64,000 bases of DNA from assembly GCA_907165065.1 (NCBI GenBank), contig OU015523.1, positions 22,471,834 through 22,535,833 on the forward strand. Reading direction: 5' to 3'. This document shows positions 35,063 to 48,800 of this stretch, piece by piece. Source of the stretch: Caprimulgus europaeus (lineage: Eukaryota; Chordata; Aves; Caprimulgiformes; Caprimulgidae). Both the position numbers and the translations under genes were made by a program. Positions within the stretch are counted from its first letter, which is position 1, and every line of letters begins with the position of its first letter. Under the pieces are notes generated by a model, which was not told where the DNA came from, did no database searches, and saw only the letters and a list, made by a program, of their open reading frames with translations.

Positions 35063-35600
35063 ACAGAAGCAGAGCAGTTTAAGCTGGAAGGGATCTATGA
35101 AGGTCATCTGGTCCAATCTCCTGCTCAAGCCACAGCTAATTGAAATTAGAACAGGTTGTACCGGGCAATATCCAGGAAAGATCTGAATACCTCCAAGGTA
35201 GAAGACCACACAATCACTCTGCAAAAAACACTGTGCCAGCACTGACTAGCTGCATAGTGGGTTGTTTGGGTTTTTTGGTTTGGTTTGGTTTTTTTTTTCC
35301 CTTATGTCTTATTGGAATTTCAGTTGCTACAATTTGTGTTTATTGCCTCTTGGGCTTTCACTATGCAATTCTCAGAAGAGTCCGGCTCCATCTTCTCTGC
35401 AATCAACCCTTAGGAAGCTGAAGACAACAATTAGACCCCTATATCAGCTTGTCAGTCCCCAGTCAGTACTGGTACATAGGGTTATTCCATCCTAGATTTA
35501 GGACTTTGTACTTGTTGAACTTGGCTGAACTTTACAAAGTTTCTATCAGGTCATTTCTATATCTCTTAATGATAAGTACATCCTGTAACTGCAAACTTCC
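35063..35600 (-). mobile_element. Old CR1 fragment(s), antisense
   Basis: AAGCTGGAAGGGATC, GTCATCTGGTCCAATCTCC and TACCTCCAAGG match a CR1 3' end in reverse. A CTCCATCTTCTCTGC block and GGACTTTGTACTTGTTGAAC continue the same order. The fragment is diverged and interrupted by a T/G-rich insertion at about 35262-35300. Confidence 0.75.
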
Positions 35601-36999
35601 CTCCAGCCATGGATCTCACTTGCTTCTACTCTTTTATTCCTCCTTTAGTTACTGTTCATTTTCTCTCTGCAGTCTTAGCTGCATAATTTTTATTTTTATT
35701 ATAATTCTAAAGTTTATTTTTCACTTGTGTTTCCTCTGTAGACTGATAAGACTCTTGAAAGTTGGATTTAATTGGTTTGCTACATGACTAAACTGATGAA
35801 ACAGTGTGATCCATTCAGGAAAAGAGCGAGCATTAACTAAAATTACTATCAAATTAGAAAGAATTCCCATCTAATGGAAGTTTTGAGTATTCACAGGTCA
35901 AGAACAGCTTGTAGTGATTAAATTACTTACTGGAGAAAATCACCATAAATTGGATTGTTCAATTCTATTGGCAAAAAATTTGCAAATGGGAAACAAATGA
36001 AATCAGTTTCATGTTATTTTCTAAGCTAAGATCTAGGTTTGTGATACTACTTGTGAACTGTATGATAAAAAAATTATACCATGATTTAAAAATAGTTTAA
36101 ATGGTACAAAGGCAAATACTTTATTAATATGTTCAAAACCAAAGAAATATGGCAATTTATTGATAATTGATCATTTTTTAAATTATTTCTATAGTCATAC
36201 TAATGAAATATGAGATCAGGTTATTTTTAAAGAAATAAGTCATTGCCATGGTAAAAGCCTAACAGATTTGTAATTTAGGTTGTTTATATTGCATCCACAT
36301 CTGCAGCTCCATAGGTTTTATAGCCTTACTGGGCTGCTTTTATTTTCTTGTTCAATCAGTCTCCAGCACAGAGTGAAAAGATTTCTGACACAGAAAGGAG
36401 GGGATACTGTGTTCAGATAATTCCTCTGATACCTAGTCTATCCCTAATATACCTAAACCCTGACATTCTATTGCTATCCAAGCTAGTTATCTGTGGGAAA
36501 ATGTTTTGGTTAACCACACAGACTTGTCCACCTCTATCAAGATGAAATGAAAATCAGCTCTCTTATGGCAGATGTTTTCAGATGTCTCAATGATTTATCC
36601 CTTTTGCTATGCAGACTTTCATAAAGGGAGGCAGAAAACCAAATCAATGGATCTGCAGTAAAAGTGCAGAAACAGACTATGAGCTTATTTTCACTATAGC
36701 ATCATAAAGAGGAGTTTAAAAGGGAGCTCATATGGACCCACAAGTTCTCAGTAAAGTAATATTTAAAAAAAATCTAAAACCTGTGTATTTATCACCTTTA
36801 ACTCTTCCAGCTGCATGTATTGAGGATAAGGAAGACACATGGTACTGGTCAGCCAGCTGTCAAACTTTCTATGAAATGAAAAACATGGATCTCATTTACT
36901 AAATAAGTTATCAGAATTTTTAGTAGTTAAAAAGATATGATTCTTTGTGCAATCCACTATTTAATACTACGATGCTTTCCTGTGCAACTTGCTGTAGGG
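35601..36999. other. Intergenic, no feature recognised
   Basis: AT-rich DNA between CR1 fragments. The first 150 bases may be further decayed CR1. No coding frame with a recognisable domain. Confidence 0.45.
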
Positions 37000-37079
37000 A
37001 ACCTACACTGGCAGGGGGTTTGGACTACATGACCTCCTGGGGTCCCTTTCAACTCCTATGATTTTGTGATTCTGTGACT
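37000..37079 (+). mobile_element. CR1 3' tail fragment
   Basis: CACTGGCAGGGGGTTTGGAC, then GACCTCCTGGGGTCCCTTTC, ending ATTTTGTGATTCTGTGAC with the octamer tail. An 80-bp plus-strand CR1 end. Confidence 0.88.
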
Positions 37080-40000
37080 AAGAGTGGCATAATATATATC
37101 ACTAATGTGTAATATCTTCTCATACATATCTCACCCAGCAAGACATAGTTTGGCCGAGTCGTCATGACTTAGCAGAAGACTACATAGTGGTTGTATACAC
37201 CCTGTTTTCACCATTTTCAAGATAATCCAACTTGGAGGACTTGCTGAATCTTCAGTTTTCTAGGATAGTATTTCTTATCCTGAGATTCTTAGACAAGATC
37301 ATAAATTTTTAAAATTGCCTACAGTACTAAAGATGTAAACAATGAGTGATTTTCTTCTCTTTAAATTGGACTAGAGATGATGAAAAAAGTATACTGTAGA
37401 ATGCAAAAATGTTGAACAGATTTGGAAAAACCTGTATTTTAGTAAAGTGAAAGATATGAAGGAACAATGTCTCAATTTTCCCCCCGAAGTCCTACAGTTT
37501 GAGCCAATCAACCAACCAAACTAAACAAAAAAAAAATCCTCCAAAACCAAACCAAAAGCCCAATCTGGTTTCAGGGTCATATTACAAGTATAACTGCTCA
37601 GAGGTCTAGGTAATGTAGATCTCTGTTAAGCTAATGTATGCCAGAGGTGGGAAGATAGAGAAGGGAACTGTACACTGATATCTGCCTTCAGTCCCTCAGC
37701 ATTCCCCAAACTGAGGGTCTAAGTATATATTCAAATAACGTTGTTGAAAACTCTGAGTTGATGTCTGGTGTGTCTCATCACATTGGAAGATTTACTGGTA
37801 GTGGGAAGATCTGCTCATGAACTCATCTGAGAAGGGTATTTGCTCTAAGACACTACCTAAGAGCTTTCATACACACACCTGACAAGAAATAAGTTTCCTA
37901 GGGGTGATTATTAAACAGGGGTATAATGTGCAAAACAATACAGTAATAGTAACTGAATGCAATAAGCAACTGATGCATTTACTTTATATGGAAGACCATA
38001 CTGAAACTCTGACAAAGGGTTCTAAGGAGTTTTAGATTCCTATCACATGAGCTAATATCTATACTGTTTTGTGCATTCACAATTTAATTAAATTCTGACT
38101 TCCAATAAGCCTATAATAAAAAGGAAGAAAAAAGCATAAAACCCCCATGGATTTTATACAAACCTTGAAGAGGGTTCAGAAATATGGATTAAAATTCAAT
38201 GAAATGATCCAAGTGGATTGCTGGGAACTAATCTGTCTCCACGTTAATCAATCCATATCAGGTAAGTAATTAAAAATGCGCTGCTATCATTAGCAGTTGT
38301 AATTCTTCAAACTGTTTTGGTGAAAAAAAATTTGCTCAGAAAGCAAAAGTAGAATATGTTAACTTTCCCACAATTTGAAGGAAGACTTTTTTTTTTTTTA
38401 AAAAGCGACAACAACAAGAAAACTCCTGCAAAAAAACCCCAACGCCAACACAATCATAACTTCCCTTGTTTAAGCACATCCAGAAAGATTCCACAGGATA
38501 GCACTGAGGTTCTTTTCCATATTGCTCAATATTTTGTCTGACTTTGCATCGTTTCAGCTCAATATTCACATACTTTCCTGCAGTTCCCAACATAGAATCA
38601 GAGAATCCCATTTTAGTTCAGAATCTTAATAGATTATAAGAAAAAGTGGGGCAGATTAAGAGTATCCAGAAAAGAAATCTGCTGATGAGTCCAGTATACT
38701 TCAGCAGAAGTGATCACAGGGCTAGCAGTTAGCACTGAGAGTAAAGGAAAACTTTCACCTAACTTTAGAGATCTAACAGTGAGGGGAAGATTTTTCTTCT
38801 GGAGGCAGTCAGTCCTTCATTGACTAAAGAAACTTCATAAATTTCCAATTTTTAGGTAGTTAAAATTAGGTGAGTTGTGTGTAATATGATGCCTTCTATA
38901 CAGAAAACAAGTCACTTAGTCATATTGAATTAGTTAGCTAGTTTTGCGCCCATAGATGTACCCATATATTCCCCATTATTATTTTAGAAAAAAGGTATGG
39001 ATCATAGGAACAAAGTGAAGATAATAGCAATCAATAGATAAAACACTATTTAATGGAGGCTGACAACAGAAGAAAACAGAAAACAGCATGAACCATCTGA
39101 GTAATGAAAAAAGCATGCCAATGCAAAGTTCTCTGTGACAAGTAAATAGGATAAGGCAGGAACAGATACGGCATACATGGGAAAGAATCAGAGTCTTAAC
39201 TGATAACACTGAATGGCAAAATAAGCAGGTAAAAGACAAAGGTCAAGAGGAAGCAATAACATTATTGCTGCCATGATTGAATTAATGTAAAAGCCAGTGT
39301 GGAGTAGTAGCTGAAAACAGTAGTAAATTTACCAGAATGTAATAGCTTCTATGAATAAAAGCACTTACAGCAACATTACTGTGCATATAGATTTGTGCCT
39401 TATAGGCCAATATATGTGTTGAAAAGAAAGTTAAAATGGCAGGGGAATGGTTCTTCTCTCTCTTCCTTAGCTTTTATTCAGAATGATAGCATAAATGCAA
39501 ACTACTTCTTCTATACTAGACATACAGGTTTTTGTCAGTATATGATTGTTTCTAAAGAAACTTTGGAATAAAAACTTATCTGTTTACATGTTAAAGGGTA
39601 ACAAAACATAGAAAAGAAAAAGGTCTGAAACAAAGACAGATATGGGCTACTCTAACTTCTTTCCATCCTATGTGAACCATTTTATGGTATTTATAACATC
39701 AGCAAAGTATGGGGAAAAATATTGTTTTTGAATTTCAACAACTGTCATTAAAATTCATCCTCATATTTTTGTTTACTGTCCAGCAACCTTTACCAAGGTT
39801 GCCCATGCTAGTTAGCAAACTGTTATTCTTGATACATATTCAAAATTTTGTGTCTCAAAAAAATAGGAAAAATGGGAAATTTAATGTTCAAATGCAAATT
39901 AAAGCATTAAGACCTGTATTTCATGAATGTTACTTAAATTATTGAACGCTTTGTTGACTGCAGATCTTGGAAGCTGATAAACATTACTATCCCCTGTTCT

Positions 40001-43000
40001 GCAGATAAGCTAGCTGAAGGCACTTAAAAGGTCATCAAGTTTTAACTATAAAAAAACAGGAATAGCACCTGATTCTCTGAAATCTAAGTAAGTGCTTTAA
40101 AAGTCCCAGTCTCCAGGCCATCTTGCTAAATCTCTGTCTCTTTTAGGCAAATTCGTATTTAAAACCATTCTCTTCTCTTGCAACCTTGGAAAACCCAAGC
40201 CATAAACATCTCCATAGCAGGAAGTGTAAGAAATGCCTAAGAAGCAATAATTATCTCTATTTCTCACCTGTATAATCAATACCACAAAGACCAAAATAGT
40301 TTGTCCAAAAGCCATTGGAATGATTCAGAAAATCTGCGTGTGAAATCTGATTTGGTTTTATGAAACATTTATACTCTTGTGTAACTGTATTATGGATATG
40401 ACAGAACTCTTAACTGACTGAGAGACTGAAAGGCAGACCATAAGAAACAAATGTCAAATGTCTCCATTATTACGCCATTTGTTACCACTTCATAGCGGTT
40501 ATTTCCTGTTGACCACATCAGCCAGAACAAAGGAAAATCAGATATACAGGTCAGACAGAGGACAGTCAATTTAAAGGAGAAGATATTAAGAAGTAAATCT
40601 GAAATCTTTGGAGTTCACTTATACAGATAGTGCACAAAACAAGGAGAAAGTTGAGGCCAAATAAGCATTAAAATAACACTGATAAGCATTTACCAAGTGC
40701 TCAATGTGCCAAATATAAGCATAAGCTTCTTCTCTCTAAATATACATATTACAAAGTATGTTGACAGCATGATATTTTTTCAAGTTAAAAATACTCTGCA
40801 CATCCTTCCAAAAACATTCAGCCTCAGTCTTGCTCCTCTCCTTTCAAAATTTGTGGTAAAACTTTCAGTAGAAGATGACCCTGATTTGTAGAAGAGGAAA
40901 TGCATCAGTGCAGAATCCTTTGAAAAATCCCACTTGACAGCTAACATAACAGTAGACCAACAATTATGTGTTTTGGAGGAAAGGGATGATAAGTAAACTA
41001 TTGTACTCCATCTTTCAAGATCCCCCAAACAATATCACACACATCAAAAGTTAGTTCATTAAATGATTTGTTCACTTATTTTCTTGTCCTCTGTACATGA
41101 TCCACAAAATAACTACTGAACAAAAGATAATTTATATTATTTTAAACACATCTGGAAAGACATCTAGGTTAAACCTCTGTGATAATAATTTAGCTTCTTG
41201 CACCAAATTAACTTTTCACGTTGGACATTTCACAAGATGATGGAGAAATAAAATAACGAATGTAAAATGGGTTTCTTATTTTTATTTTTTTCCATTATAA
41301 TTATTTTAACAGTAGCTGACTGATAACACAGAAGGATGAGGAAAATGCTCTTGGATTTTGAAAATGAGGTCAACTAAGCATGTAATTATTTTCTCAAAGG
41401 TTCATATAATTGGATTCATCTATTTGAACGAGAGTTCAAATTTTGGTCACTGTGTTCATCTTGTTCCTCATTACCCATTGTGAGTGCTACAAAAATAAGA
41501 CTATCTCTTTCAAAACAATTTAAATGCTCCCAAGATGCTGAATGGTAAAAAGTTTTATAACTTTCTGTTGTTAAAAATGTTGATGACTTCTTTATTTTAA
41601 TGTCTATTCAAAATGCCTGGAAAAAAATGCCTGGTATCAAATATAAGAGAACACGTGAAATACTAACAATGATATTTGAAATTCTATAGCTTTTTTCTAT
41701 GACAAGCTTTCAGCCTCAATTTGTCTTCATTTAAAAATCAGAATTGCCACACAAAAAGCAATGAAAACTGGACAACTGAGACACAGAACTACTCTGCATG
41801 GAAGGATTTACATACAAATGTAAATCAGCTCTGACAGATTTGATATGCTCTGGAGGAAAACAAAAACAAAAAGAGAAAACAAGTTGCTCTTTTAAGTCAG
41901 TCTGAAATGCAGAAAAAAAATTATAAAAAAATTAGAAACTGTCCAAATGGCAATGCTACCAAAAATCAGGCCTTCAAAAAATTCCCCATAAATGAGACCA
42001 GTATTTCAGATTTCACACAATATTCTTTCCTTCAAGGGAAAGGAGGGACAGGGAATAGGAAGGGGATATTTCAGTATAATTCTGTAAGAAAGAATTTTAA
42101 AATTTGCAAATATATCAGCATTTTAGCTTGCATTTATCTATATTACTTTTGCTATAAAAATACACTAGGGTTTCAGCATTTCCAACTAACAAAGATGTCA
42201 ATTATTTCAATAGGAATGTCAAAAACCTGTAATCACTATGCTGCATATGAACTCTGATTTTCCCAACTTTACATAGGCAACGCTTTTCAAATCAGTTTAC
42301 CTTTAAAAATTTGCCTCACTTGTCATGCAAGACCTGCAAATGGATTTGAGATCTCTGTTCTTTTTCATTTACATATAGAAGTGATAAAAAATTACAGAAG
42401 TGCAACCTAAAATTGGAGATTAGATTGAGTTGTACACTTATTCTAAGGCTTCATTGTTAGAATACAATGTTTTTCTGTTACTACCAAATGCAAACAAATT
42501 GAATATATGCTTAGAATTATTAGAGTTATTTTCTTGGGGACAAAAAGATTTTAGGACAGAACCTCTCCTCCAAGACACTGCTCTGGAGGAATAAAGACCC
42601 ATAGATCTAAGCTTTCAGAGATTTAGGGTAACAAGGCAACATAGATGTAACATTCAGAATCTGTAAATGATGAATTAGAATTAGAAGATTCCCATATCTT
42701 TTATAACAAATATTAAGCTTGAGTTTCTATTTGTCTCCAGAAGTAGCAAAGAACAATAGCAGTACATGACTCCTTCTAAAAGAACAGGAATGAAAAAGAA
42801 ATCTGGTTGATTTAAATTTGTTTTGGGTTTTTTTTAATTTTTCTTATTTCTTAAATAAAATATTTTCCTACAATGTAGCAAACATTTGACTTTCTTCAAT
42901 AAAGTTACTGTTCATTTGGACCACTAACTTCCTGCTTGTACCAGTATGCATTTTCCTTTTTTCCCTCCTGTAATATTTGTTCTTGCTGCTTATCTCTGAG

Positions 43001-43367
43001 ATTTTATCCTTGAGATCAAATTTATCCAAGAGCGAAAGGAGGTCTTAAATTATAAAATCAGATTGTGTCATCACATGCGCTTTTGCAGTGTTTTCAAAAA
43101 ATGAGCATATGGAGGCTGAAAACAGCATAATCTCCCAGAACGGTGATATTTGCTGCAGTCATGTGATCCCATGATTAGTCAAATACAAAGAAAATGGGTA
43201 ATTTTTCAGGGTGAAGCAGTCTAGGAAAATGCCTATTAAATGATTTAATACTACAACTATACAACCAGTAATATTTATACAAAGTGCAAACATTTGATAA
43301 ATAAAAGGATAACAGAATCATAAGCAGCTTTATTGCTATTGTATGATTTCAGTTTTTTTGTTTTGGC
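37080..43367. other. Intergenic desert, no gene recognised
   Basis: More than 6 kb of AT-rich DNA. There is an A/C-rich low-complexity stretch at about 37500-37560 and a few A or T runs. The open frames (up to 116 codons at 41907-42257) are Lys/Asn/Ile-rich with no domain and look like chance in AT-rich DNA. Confidence 0.5.
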
Positions 43368-43599
43368 TAGAGGAGATTAGATTAGATATTAGGGAGAAGT
43401 TCTTTCCTGTGAATGTGGTCAGACATTGGAACAGGTTGCCAAGAGAAGCTGTGGCTGCCCCCTCCCTGGAAGTGTTCAAGGCCAGGTTGGATGAGGCTTT
43501 GAGCAACCTGGTCTAGTGGGGGGTGTCCCTGCTCATGGCAGCGGGGTTGGAACTATATGATCTTTAAGGTCCCTTCCAACCCAAACCATTCTATGATTT
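43368..43599 (+). mobile_element. CR1 3' end fragment
   Basis: AGATTAGATATTAGGGAGAA, then GGAACAGGTTGCCAAGAG, GAGCAACCTGGTCTAGTG and CCAACCCAAACCATTCTATG are the canonical end of an avian CR1 subfamily on the plus strand. It shares this structure with the copy at 51091. Confidence 0.93.
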
Positions 43600-44359
43600 A
43601 CTGAGATGAAAATGAAAGAAGGATCATGGTGGAAGGACATGCTGGAAACCTAGAAGAAAAAAAAAATACAGGTAAAAAACCTGCAAACTGAAGTAAAAAT
43701 ATACCAGAAATACTAGAAAAGTGGAAAAAAAAAAGTAAAAAAAGAAACCAAACCTCATTAATTTTGAAAAACACTAAAATCCTTAGACAAAGGTGTGATA
43801 TAATGTGCAAAAAATACTTAATGTCAACTACAAGTAATTCAGGCATTAATTATTACTTTTTTTTTCTTTCCTAAAGGAACTAATTGATTACAGTAATGAG
43901 AAATTTTGCATGTAAAAATGAAGAAATCAGTTGGTAAACAAAATTTTTGAAAGAAACTGTGTTGAAAGAAACTCTGAGTGAAAAGTAATTTCGTTGTAGA
44001 TAAACTCAGGGATACAAATATATGATTTTTGATTTAAGTCCTAAAATATAAGAGAGGGCGTATGTAAATAACTTCCTTCAGTGTTTTTGAATGTTTATAT
44101 TTTTGGATGAACAAAATATACATGTCATTTTGAAACAGTTGTGCATAATATTTAAGTCAGTATTTTGGAAATATGTTCTTAGAGGGTGTCAATAGGCATT
44201 TAGGTAAAGGGATATGGTGTGAATATCTCAATTTTCAAAATACAAGATTCCACATGAAGAAATATTAAAGAAACAAAGTTGCCACAGAACTGGTGGATGG
44301 GTCCCCTAACAGGGATCCATAAAGCTGGCTTACATACAGAAAGCACAGGAGAGAGCTTA

Positions 44360-45060
44360 ATTCTTAATTTTCAGGCTAGAGAAGAGTCTGCAATCAAGTC
44401 CCTCAAGGACTGGTGCTGGGATTGGTTTTTAGCCAGCTTCTTCAGCAATGACCTAAAGAAAGGAGGAATCAGTGAAATTGACAAGTTTTCTGCTGATGTT
44501 AGACTTTAGGTAATTGTCAGATGCACTAATGACAAGGAACTCCAGAAGGATCTTTCCTACTTGAGTTAATGGGTAAAAATGTGGAACATGACCTTCAGCA
44601 TAGATAAATGCAAGATCATACATCTAGGGGAAAAAAAATCTGAAATATAACTACATGATGCCAAAGTTGGGAGTAGTAGTCATAACTCAGGAAAAAGATC
44701 CTTGGAGAATTGTTAGCAGGTGTCTGAAATATTCAATTCAGTGCATGGTGGCAGCCAGGAGAGCAAAAAAAATATTAAGGGCACCGTTAGGGGGGTTAAT
44801 GGCAACAATAAAGACGACATCATTAAAATTTACTTAAAACGCTACTTCAAACCCTTAGGGCACTCTCATCTTGATTGTAGCTTCTGCTGAACAGGCAGTT
44901 TCCATTCTCTGTATCTGAAGAATAACAGAGTAGACTTAGGGAGGGTACAGAGGAGGGCAACTAAAGTTATTACATTTGGGGATAACCAGGCTTCTATATG
45001 CTTCCTAAGTGGCATCGCCCATTGAGAGATGGAACATCCTATTGAGATTACCAGGAAAGA
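44360..45060 (+). mobile_element. Decayed CR1 reverse-transcriptase fragment
   Basis: CAAGTTTTCTGCTGATG, GATAAATGCAAGATCATACA and GTACAGAGGAGGGCAACTAA match CR1 RT C-terminal coding sequence, read on the plus strand. Stops and frameshifts break it into short frames (44279-44509, 44655-44837). It is older than the CR1 at 15003. Confidence 0.75.
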
Positions 45061-45149
45061 TGGATCATTGGTCTGACACAGTTGTTCATACCTTGTGTTT
45101 TCCTTGTGTTTTTTAAAAGCCTACTTTATATACATATATTGTATTGCCT

Positions 45150-45172
45150 TCTTTTTTTTTTTTTTTTTTTTA
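45150..45172. repeat. Poly-T run
   Basis: An uninterrupted run of about 20 T just after the decayed CR1 fragment. Confidence 0.9.
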
Positions 45173-45619
45173 AATACAAGTCCACTAATGATACCAAGTT
45201 TACATGTTTACTGGGCCTTAAACAGAATTTGGATTATCCTCTCTGGTGAAGAATAAGAAACATGTTCACCTCTAAACTTCTGTATGGAAAGCTTGATACA
45301 ACTACTAAACATGCCAGAGCACTACTTTTGCCTGTGACGCTTGAGCCTAGTTCTAGTGATCTGGTCTCTTTTTAGCTCAGGAGTGATCTGCTTACGAAAA
45401 GGTGCGCAAAATTTTCTTTCCTGAATGTGACTTTCTTGAAATGAATTCCATCTCCATAGTACAGTTGGATATGAACAAATACATTCACACCCAGTGAATC
45501 ATCTTGGCACAGAGGTGCCACCACTCTTCTGTTGACACTCCACTTCCAAACAATGGCAAAGAATTACAAAGTTTCAAGGAATCTCCCCAGTAAGATTAGT
45601 TACAAGTATTTATAGTATT

Positions 45620-45895
45620 TTTTTGTTGCTAAGCATGATGTTATATGGCATAGAATATCCCTCTGTCCAATTTGTATCAGCTGACCTAGCTCTGCCCTGC
45701 CTAATTTCTTATTCACCCCCATCCTAGGGGGGGTCAGAATGGGAAAAAGAGAAAACCTTGGCACTGTGCAACTATGTTCAGCAATAGCCAAAATATTAGT
45801 GAGTTAGAAACACTGTTTTAGCCACAAATACAAAACACAGAACCATACAGGCTGCTATGAAGAAAGTTAGCACCATCCCAGCTGGACCTGGTACA
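45620..45895 (-). mobile_element. Antisense ERV LTR fragment
   Basis: Read on the plus strand, GCATGATGTTATATGGCATA, TAGAATATCCCTCTGTCC, ATCAGCTGACC and the closing CAGCTGGACCTGGTACA are the reverse of the 5' part of the LTR family at 34421. Only about 275 bp remain; the 3' part of the LTR is missing. Confidence 0.72.
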
Positions 45896-48800
45896 ATAGA
45901 TAATAAGAATATTATTTAATCTAATGATGTAATGTACTGAGTAAATAAATAACAATAAAGTAGATATGAAAGCCATTATATCTACTACAATGATATGAAA
46001 TATACACATTGGTGATGGTGACACTGTGGGTACTAAATTACAAGAAAAAAAAGGTAAAAAATTAAAAGATAAAAGTGATTACTTTAACAGTTAACACTAG
46101 TTAGGCAGAAAGGAATTTTAACCTCCTAGCAAGGAAACTCTTAACTAACAGGTCAGTTCTGAAAGGTTTCAGGAAAATATGAACCCCTCGCATTAACAAA
46201 TCTCACATCCAGACCAATACTGTCATGTCAAATCTTTCTTTTATCACCTTAAGCACTAATATAAAAGTGCTTAAATATAAAAGAAATATAAAAGTACCTA
46301 AGTCTATACAGGGAATCACATAAGTTTATAGGCTGTAAATTATGAGCTACTTTGCAGTTAGGCTATTTATTATGACCTTTTTACCTGTGGAAAGCTCAAA
46401 TTCCCCTCTTTCTGATATCTCTAGTATTTCCTGGTCATCTTGCTTCCAGATAGCCTGACCTAATGCTGTGTTGGCACAAGTTACCTGTTGTGTACTTAAT
46501 GTTGTGGAGCTTATATGTGTTAAGCTACTATTAACCTACTTTCTTAGTCTATTTTACAATATTTTTATACTATAACAAAGAGTGTAGAACAGCAATGATG
46601 ATGTTTGAAGAACATAGCTATCCACTTTATAAAAATGATTACACAGTATAATTTTCTGCGATTTGTGTGGAGATGTATTTTTAACGATTCTGAAAGGAAT
46701 TTTACTACTATAGGTTAAAACTCATGTACAGTTTCAGCTGGATAAAGAAGTACACATCAGAAAAAAAGTTTGAAAGTGAAAAGAAGTTTGAAGAGATTAA
46801 TGCTGTGAAGGGACATAAAATCTACCTTCTTCTGGTCTATCTTCCTTGCTTCTTCTGTAAAGAACAAAGGTCTTTATCTTATTTTATTTATGAATAAGGT
46901 ACATAATAGAATATAAGATATTCTAGATAGTTATATTATTTGAAATGTATTTTCCAATTTCATGGAGACAAAAAAGCTGAAATATGTCAACTGTATTTCA
47001 CATATAAAAAACCCATTCACATATATGCTTATAATATCTAACAAAAAGACTTTGTATTTTGTATTAACTGGCACATTGCTACCAAATAGAAGATTAACAT
47101 GCTATATGTGCAATTTATGACATTACGTAATGGTCAAACACTGTTATTTTACCTGAGAGTGAAACCAGATTCTGCTGAACTACTTTTCAGCAAAGGAAGG
47201 CAGGTTTGTTAGGTCTTGCTTACAGTTTTGGGTAGTAACTGGCTTATATTTGGTTGCATTTATCTTCACTTTCCATGCTATTGTAGGCTTTTATGAGGCT
47301 TAGCAAGATATATCCTATAGATCAAACTTTTACTACAAAACACAAAACTTACAGTCTTTCTACTGTTCTTCCTAAATTTCTTAGCCCAGATGGTGCTCAT
47401 TTGAAATGGCTCAGGGAGCTAGCAGTAATACACTAGAGGTTGTCAGTTCATCTCTGAATGCCTGCTTGGAGGTGCAGCTAGGATTGCTCTCTGAAAAAAC
47501 TAAACTTTATAAGTGATGTTCTTACACATATTGTCAGTAAAGAGTGGATGAGTAGGAGGTCCTACACTGAGCAAGATGATGAAAGCAGGTGTCCACCCCC
47601 ACCTTTTTATTAAGTGAAGATATTTCTTCAGCCTTTGAAAACTAGGAGGGAAATGTACTTTTCTCATAGGCAGATAACATTTGCCTATGGAAATTTAGAA
47701 TTTGGATTAAAATAAGTGTCTGTCTAAAGCACAGTCAACTACACCTACAATGTGTTAGTGGCTTTGTAAGATAAAAAGAGAATAAAAATCAACGCATAGA
47801 TAAAACTTCTCCTTAGGACTTTTACAACTCAGTTCACTGACCTAAAGCCAAAGTGGAGCCTGGCAGCTCTGTAAGCACCCTGAATCATTCATTGCTCCCT
47901 TTAATTTAGACATCATGTACGCAGAGTAATTAGACTAATTATAGAGTGTGTCTTCCATCCACAATAAAGGAGAACTTTAGCTTTCAGTTGTTAAATAAAA
48001 TGTTTTTGGAGACAGTCAGACTTTCCTACCTTGTAGGGTCAATATGAAATTCTAGCTAAATTAAAAGTTGAGGAGAAACCAACATTGTTGAATTGTCTCT
48101 GTGTTGATCTCATTCAGACTTGACTTTTTGCCTAGTCATTTCTTGATGCCCAATGGAAAACATCAAAGAGGCTGATGCAACAGCTTTCACGACCTGCAAA
48201 CTAAGAAAGAAAAAACGACCAATTTAATGGCACAAAAAGTCTAAAGTGGTAGTGAAGGCAAAAGATTCCAAATGCCATTACCTGCTGTAAGAAATGGATC
48301 TTTAAAAGCAGATAAAAGCTGATCGTGTCCCTGAAGTAAAATAAACCAGAGGATAACAGGAAAAGATATTTATAGGGAATGAAAGAAAAGTGCTTTGCTT
48401 TGGAATCAGGCCATAAGGGAAAGTGCAGCTAAGGATAATTCATTTTACAATCTTCCCCAGGCTGTATTAGTCCTCTTGCAATTTTGCAGAATAATAGAAC
48501 AAAAATGTTCTTTTGTGAAGATGTGGATTCAGCTTCATTAGGTCTTTTTTTTGCATACTGGCATTTAGATACCAAGAATATATGTCCCTTTTATCACTCA
48601 AAATAGACAAATACAGATAATTAGATTACCTGTTCTAATATCTGGAAGAATCAGCTAAACTTAAGGATGTACTGCATTTTATTTTAAGAATAGCCCACTG
48701 CTTTTTTTTAATTATGTCAACCAGCTCTTATAAATCCGGTTGCTCATAGTTGGAAATTGTTGTTAATAGGCCTAATCCAAAGCCCACTCGAACAGGGAGA

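Noticed and set aside
40097..40315. 72-codon minus frame starting with a hydrophobic segment
   Set aside because: MAFGQTILVFVVLIIQV resembles a signal peptide, but the rest has no cysteine pattern or domain and no supporting splice partner.
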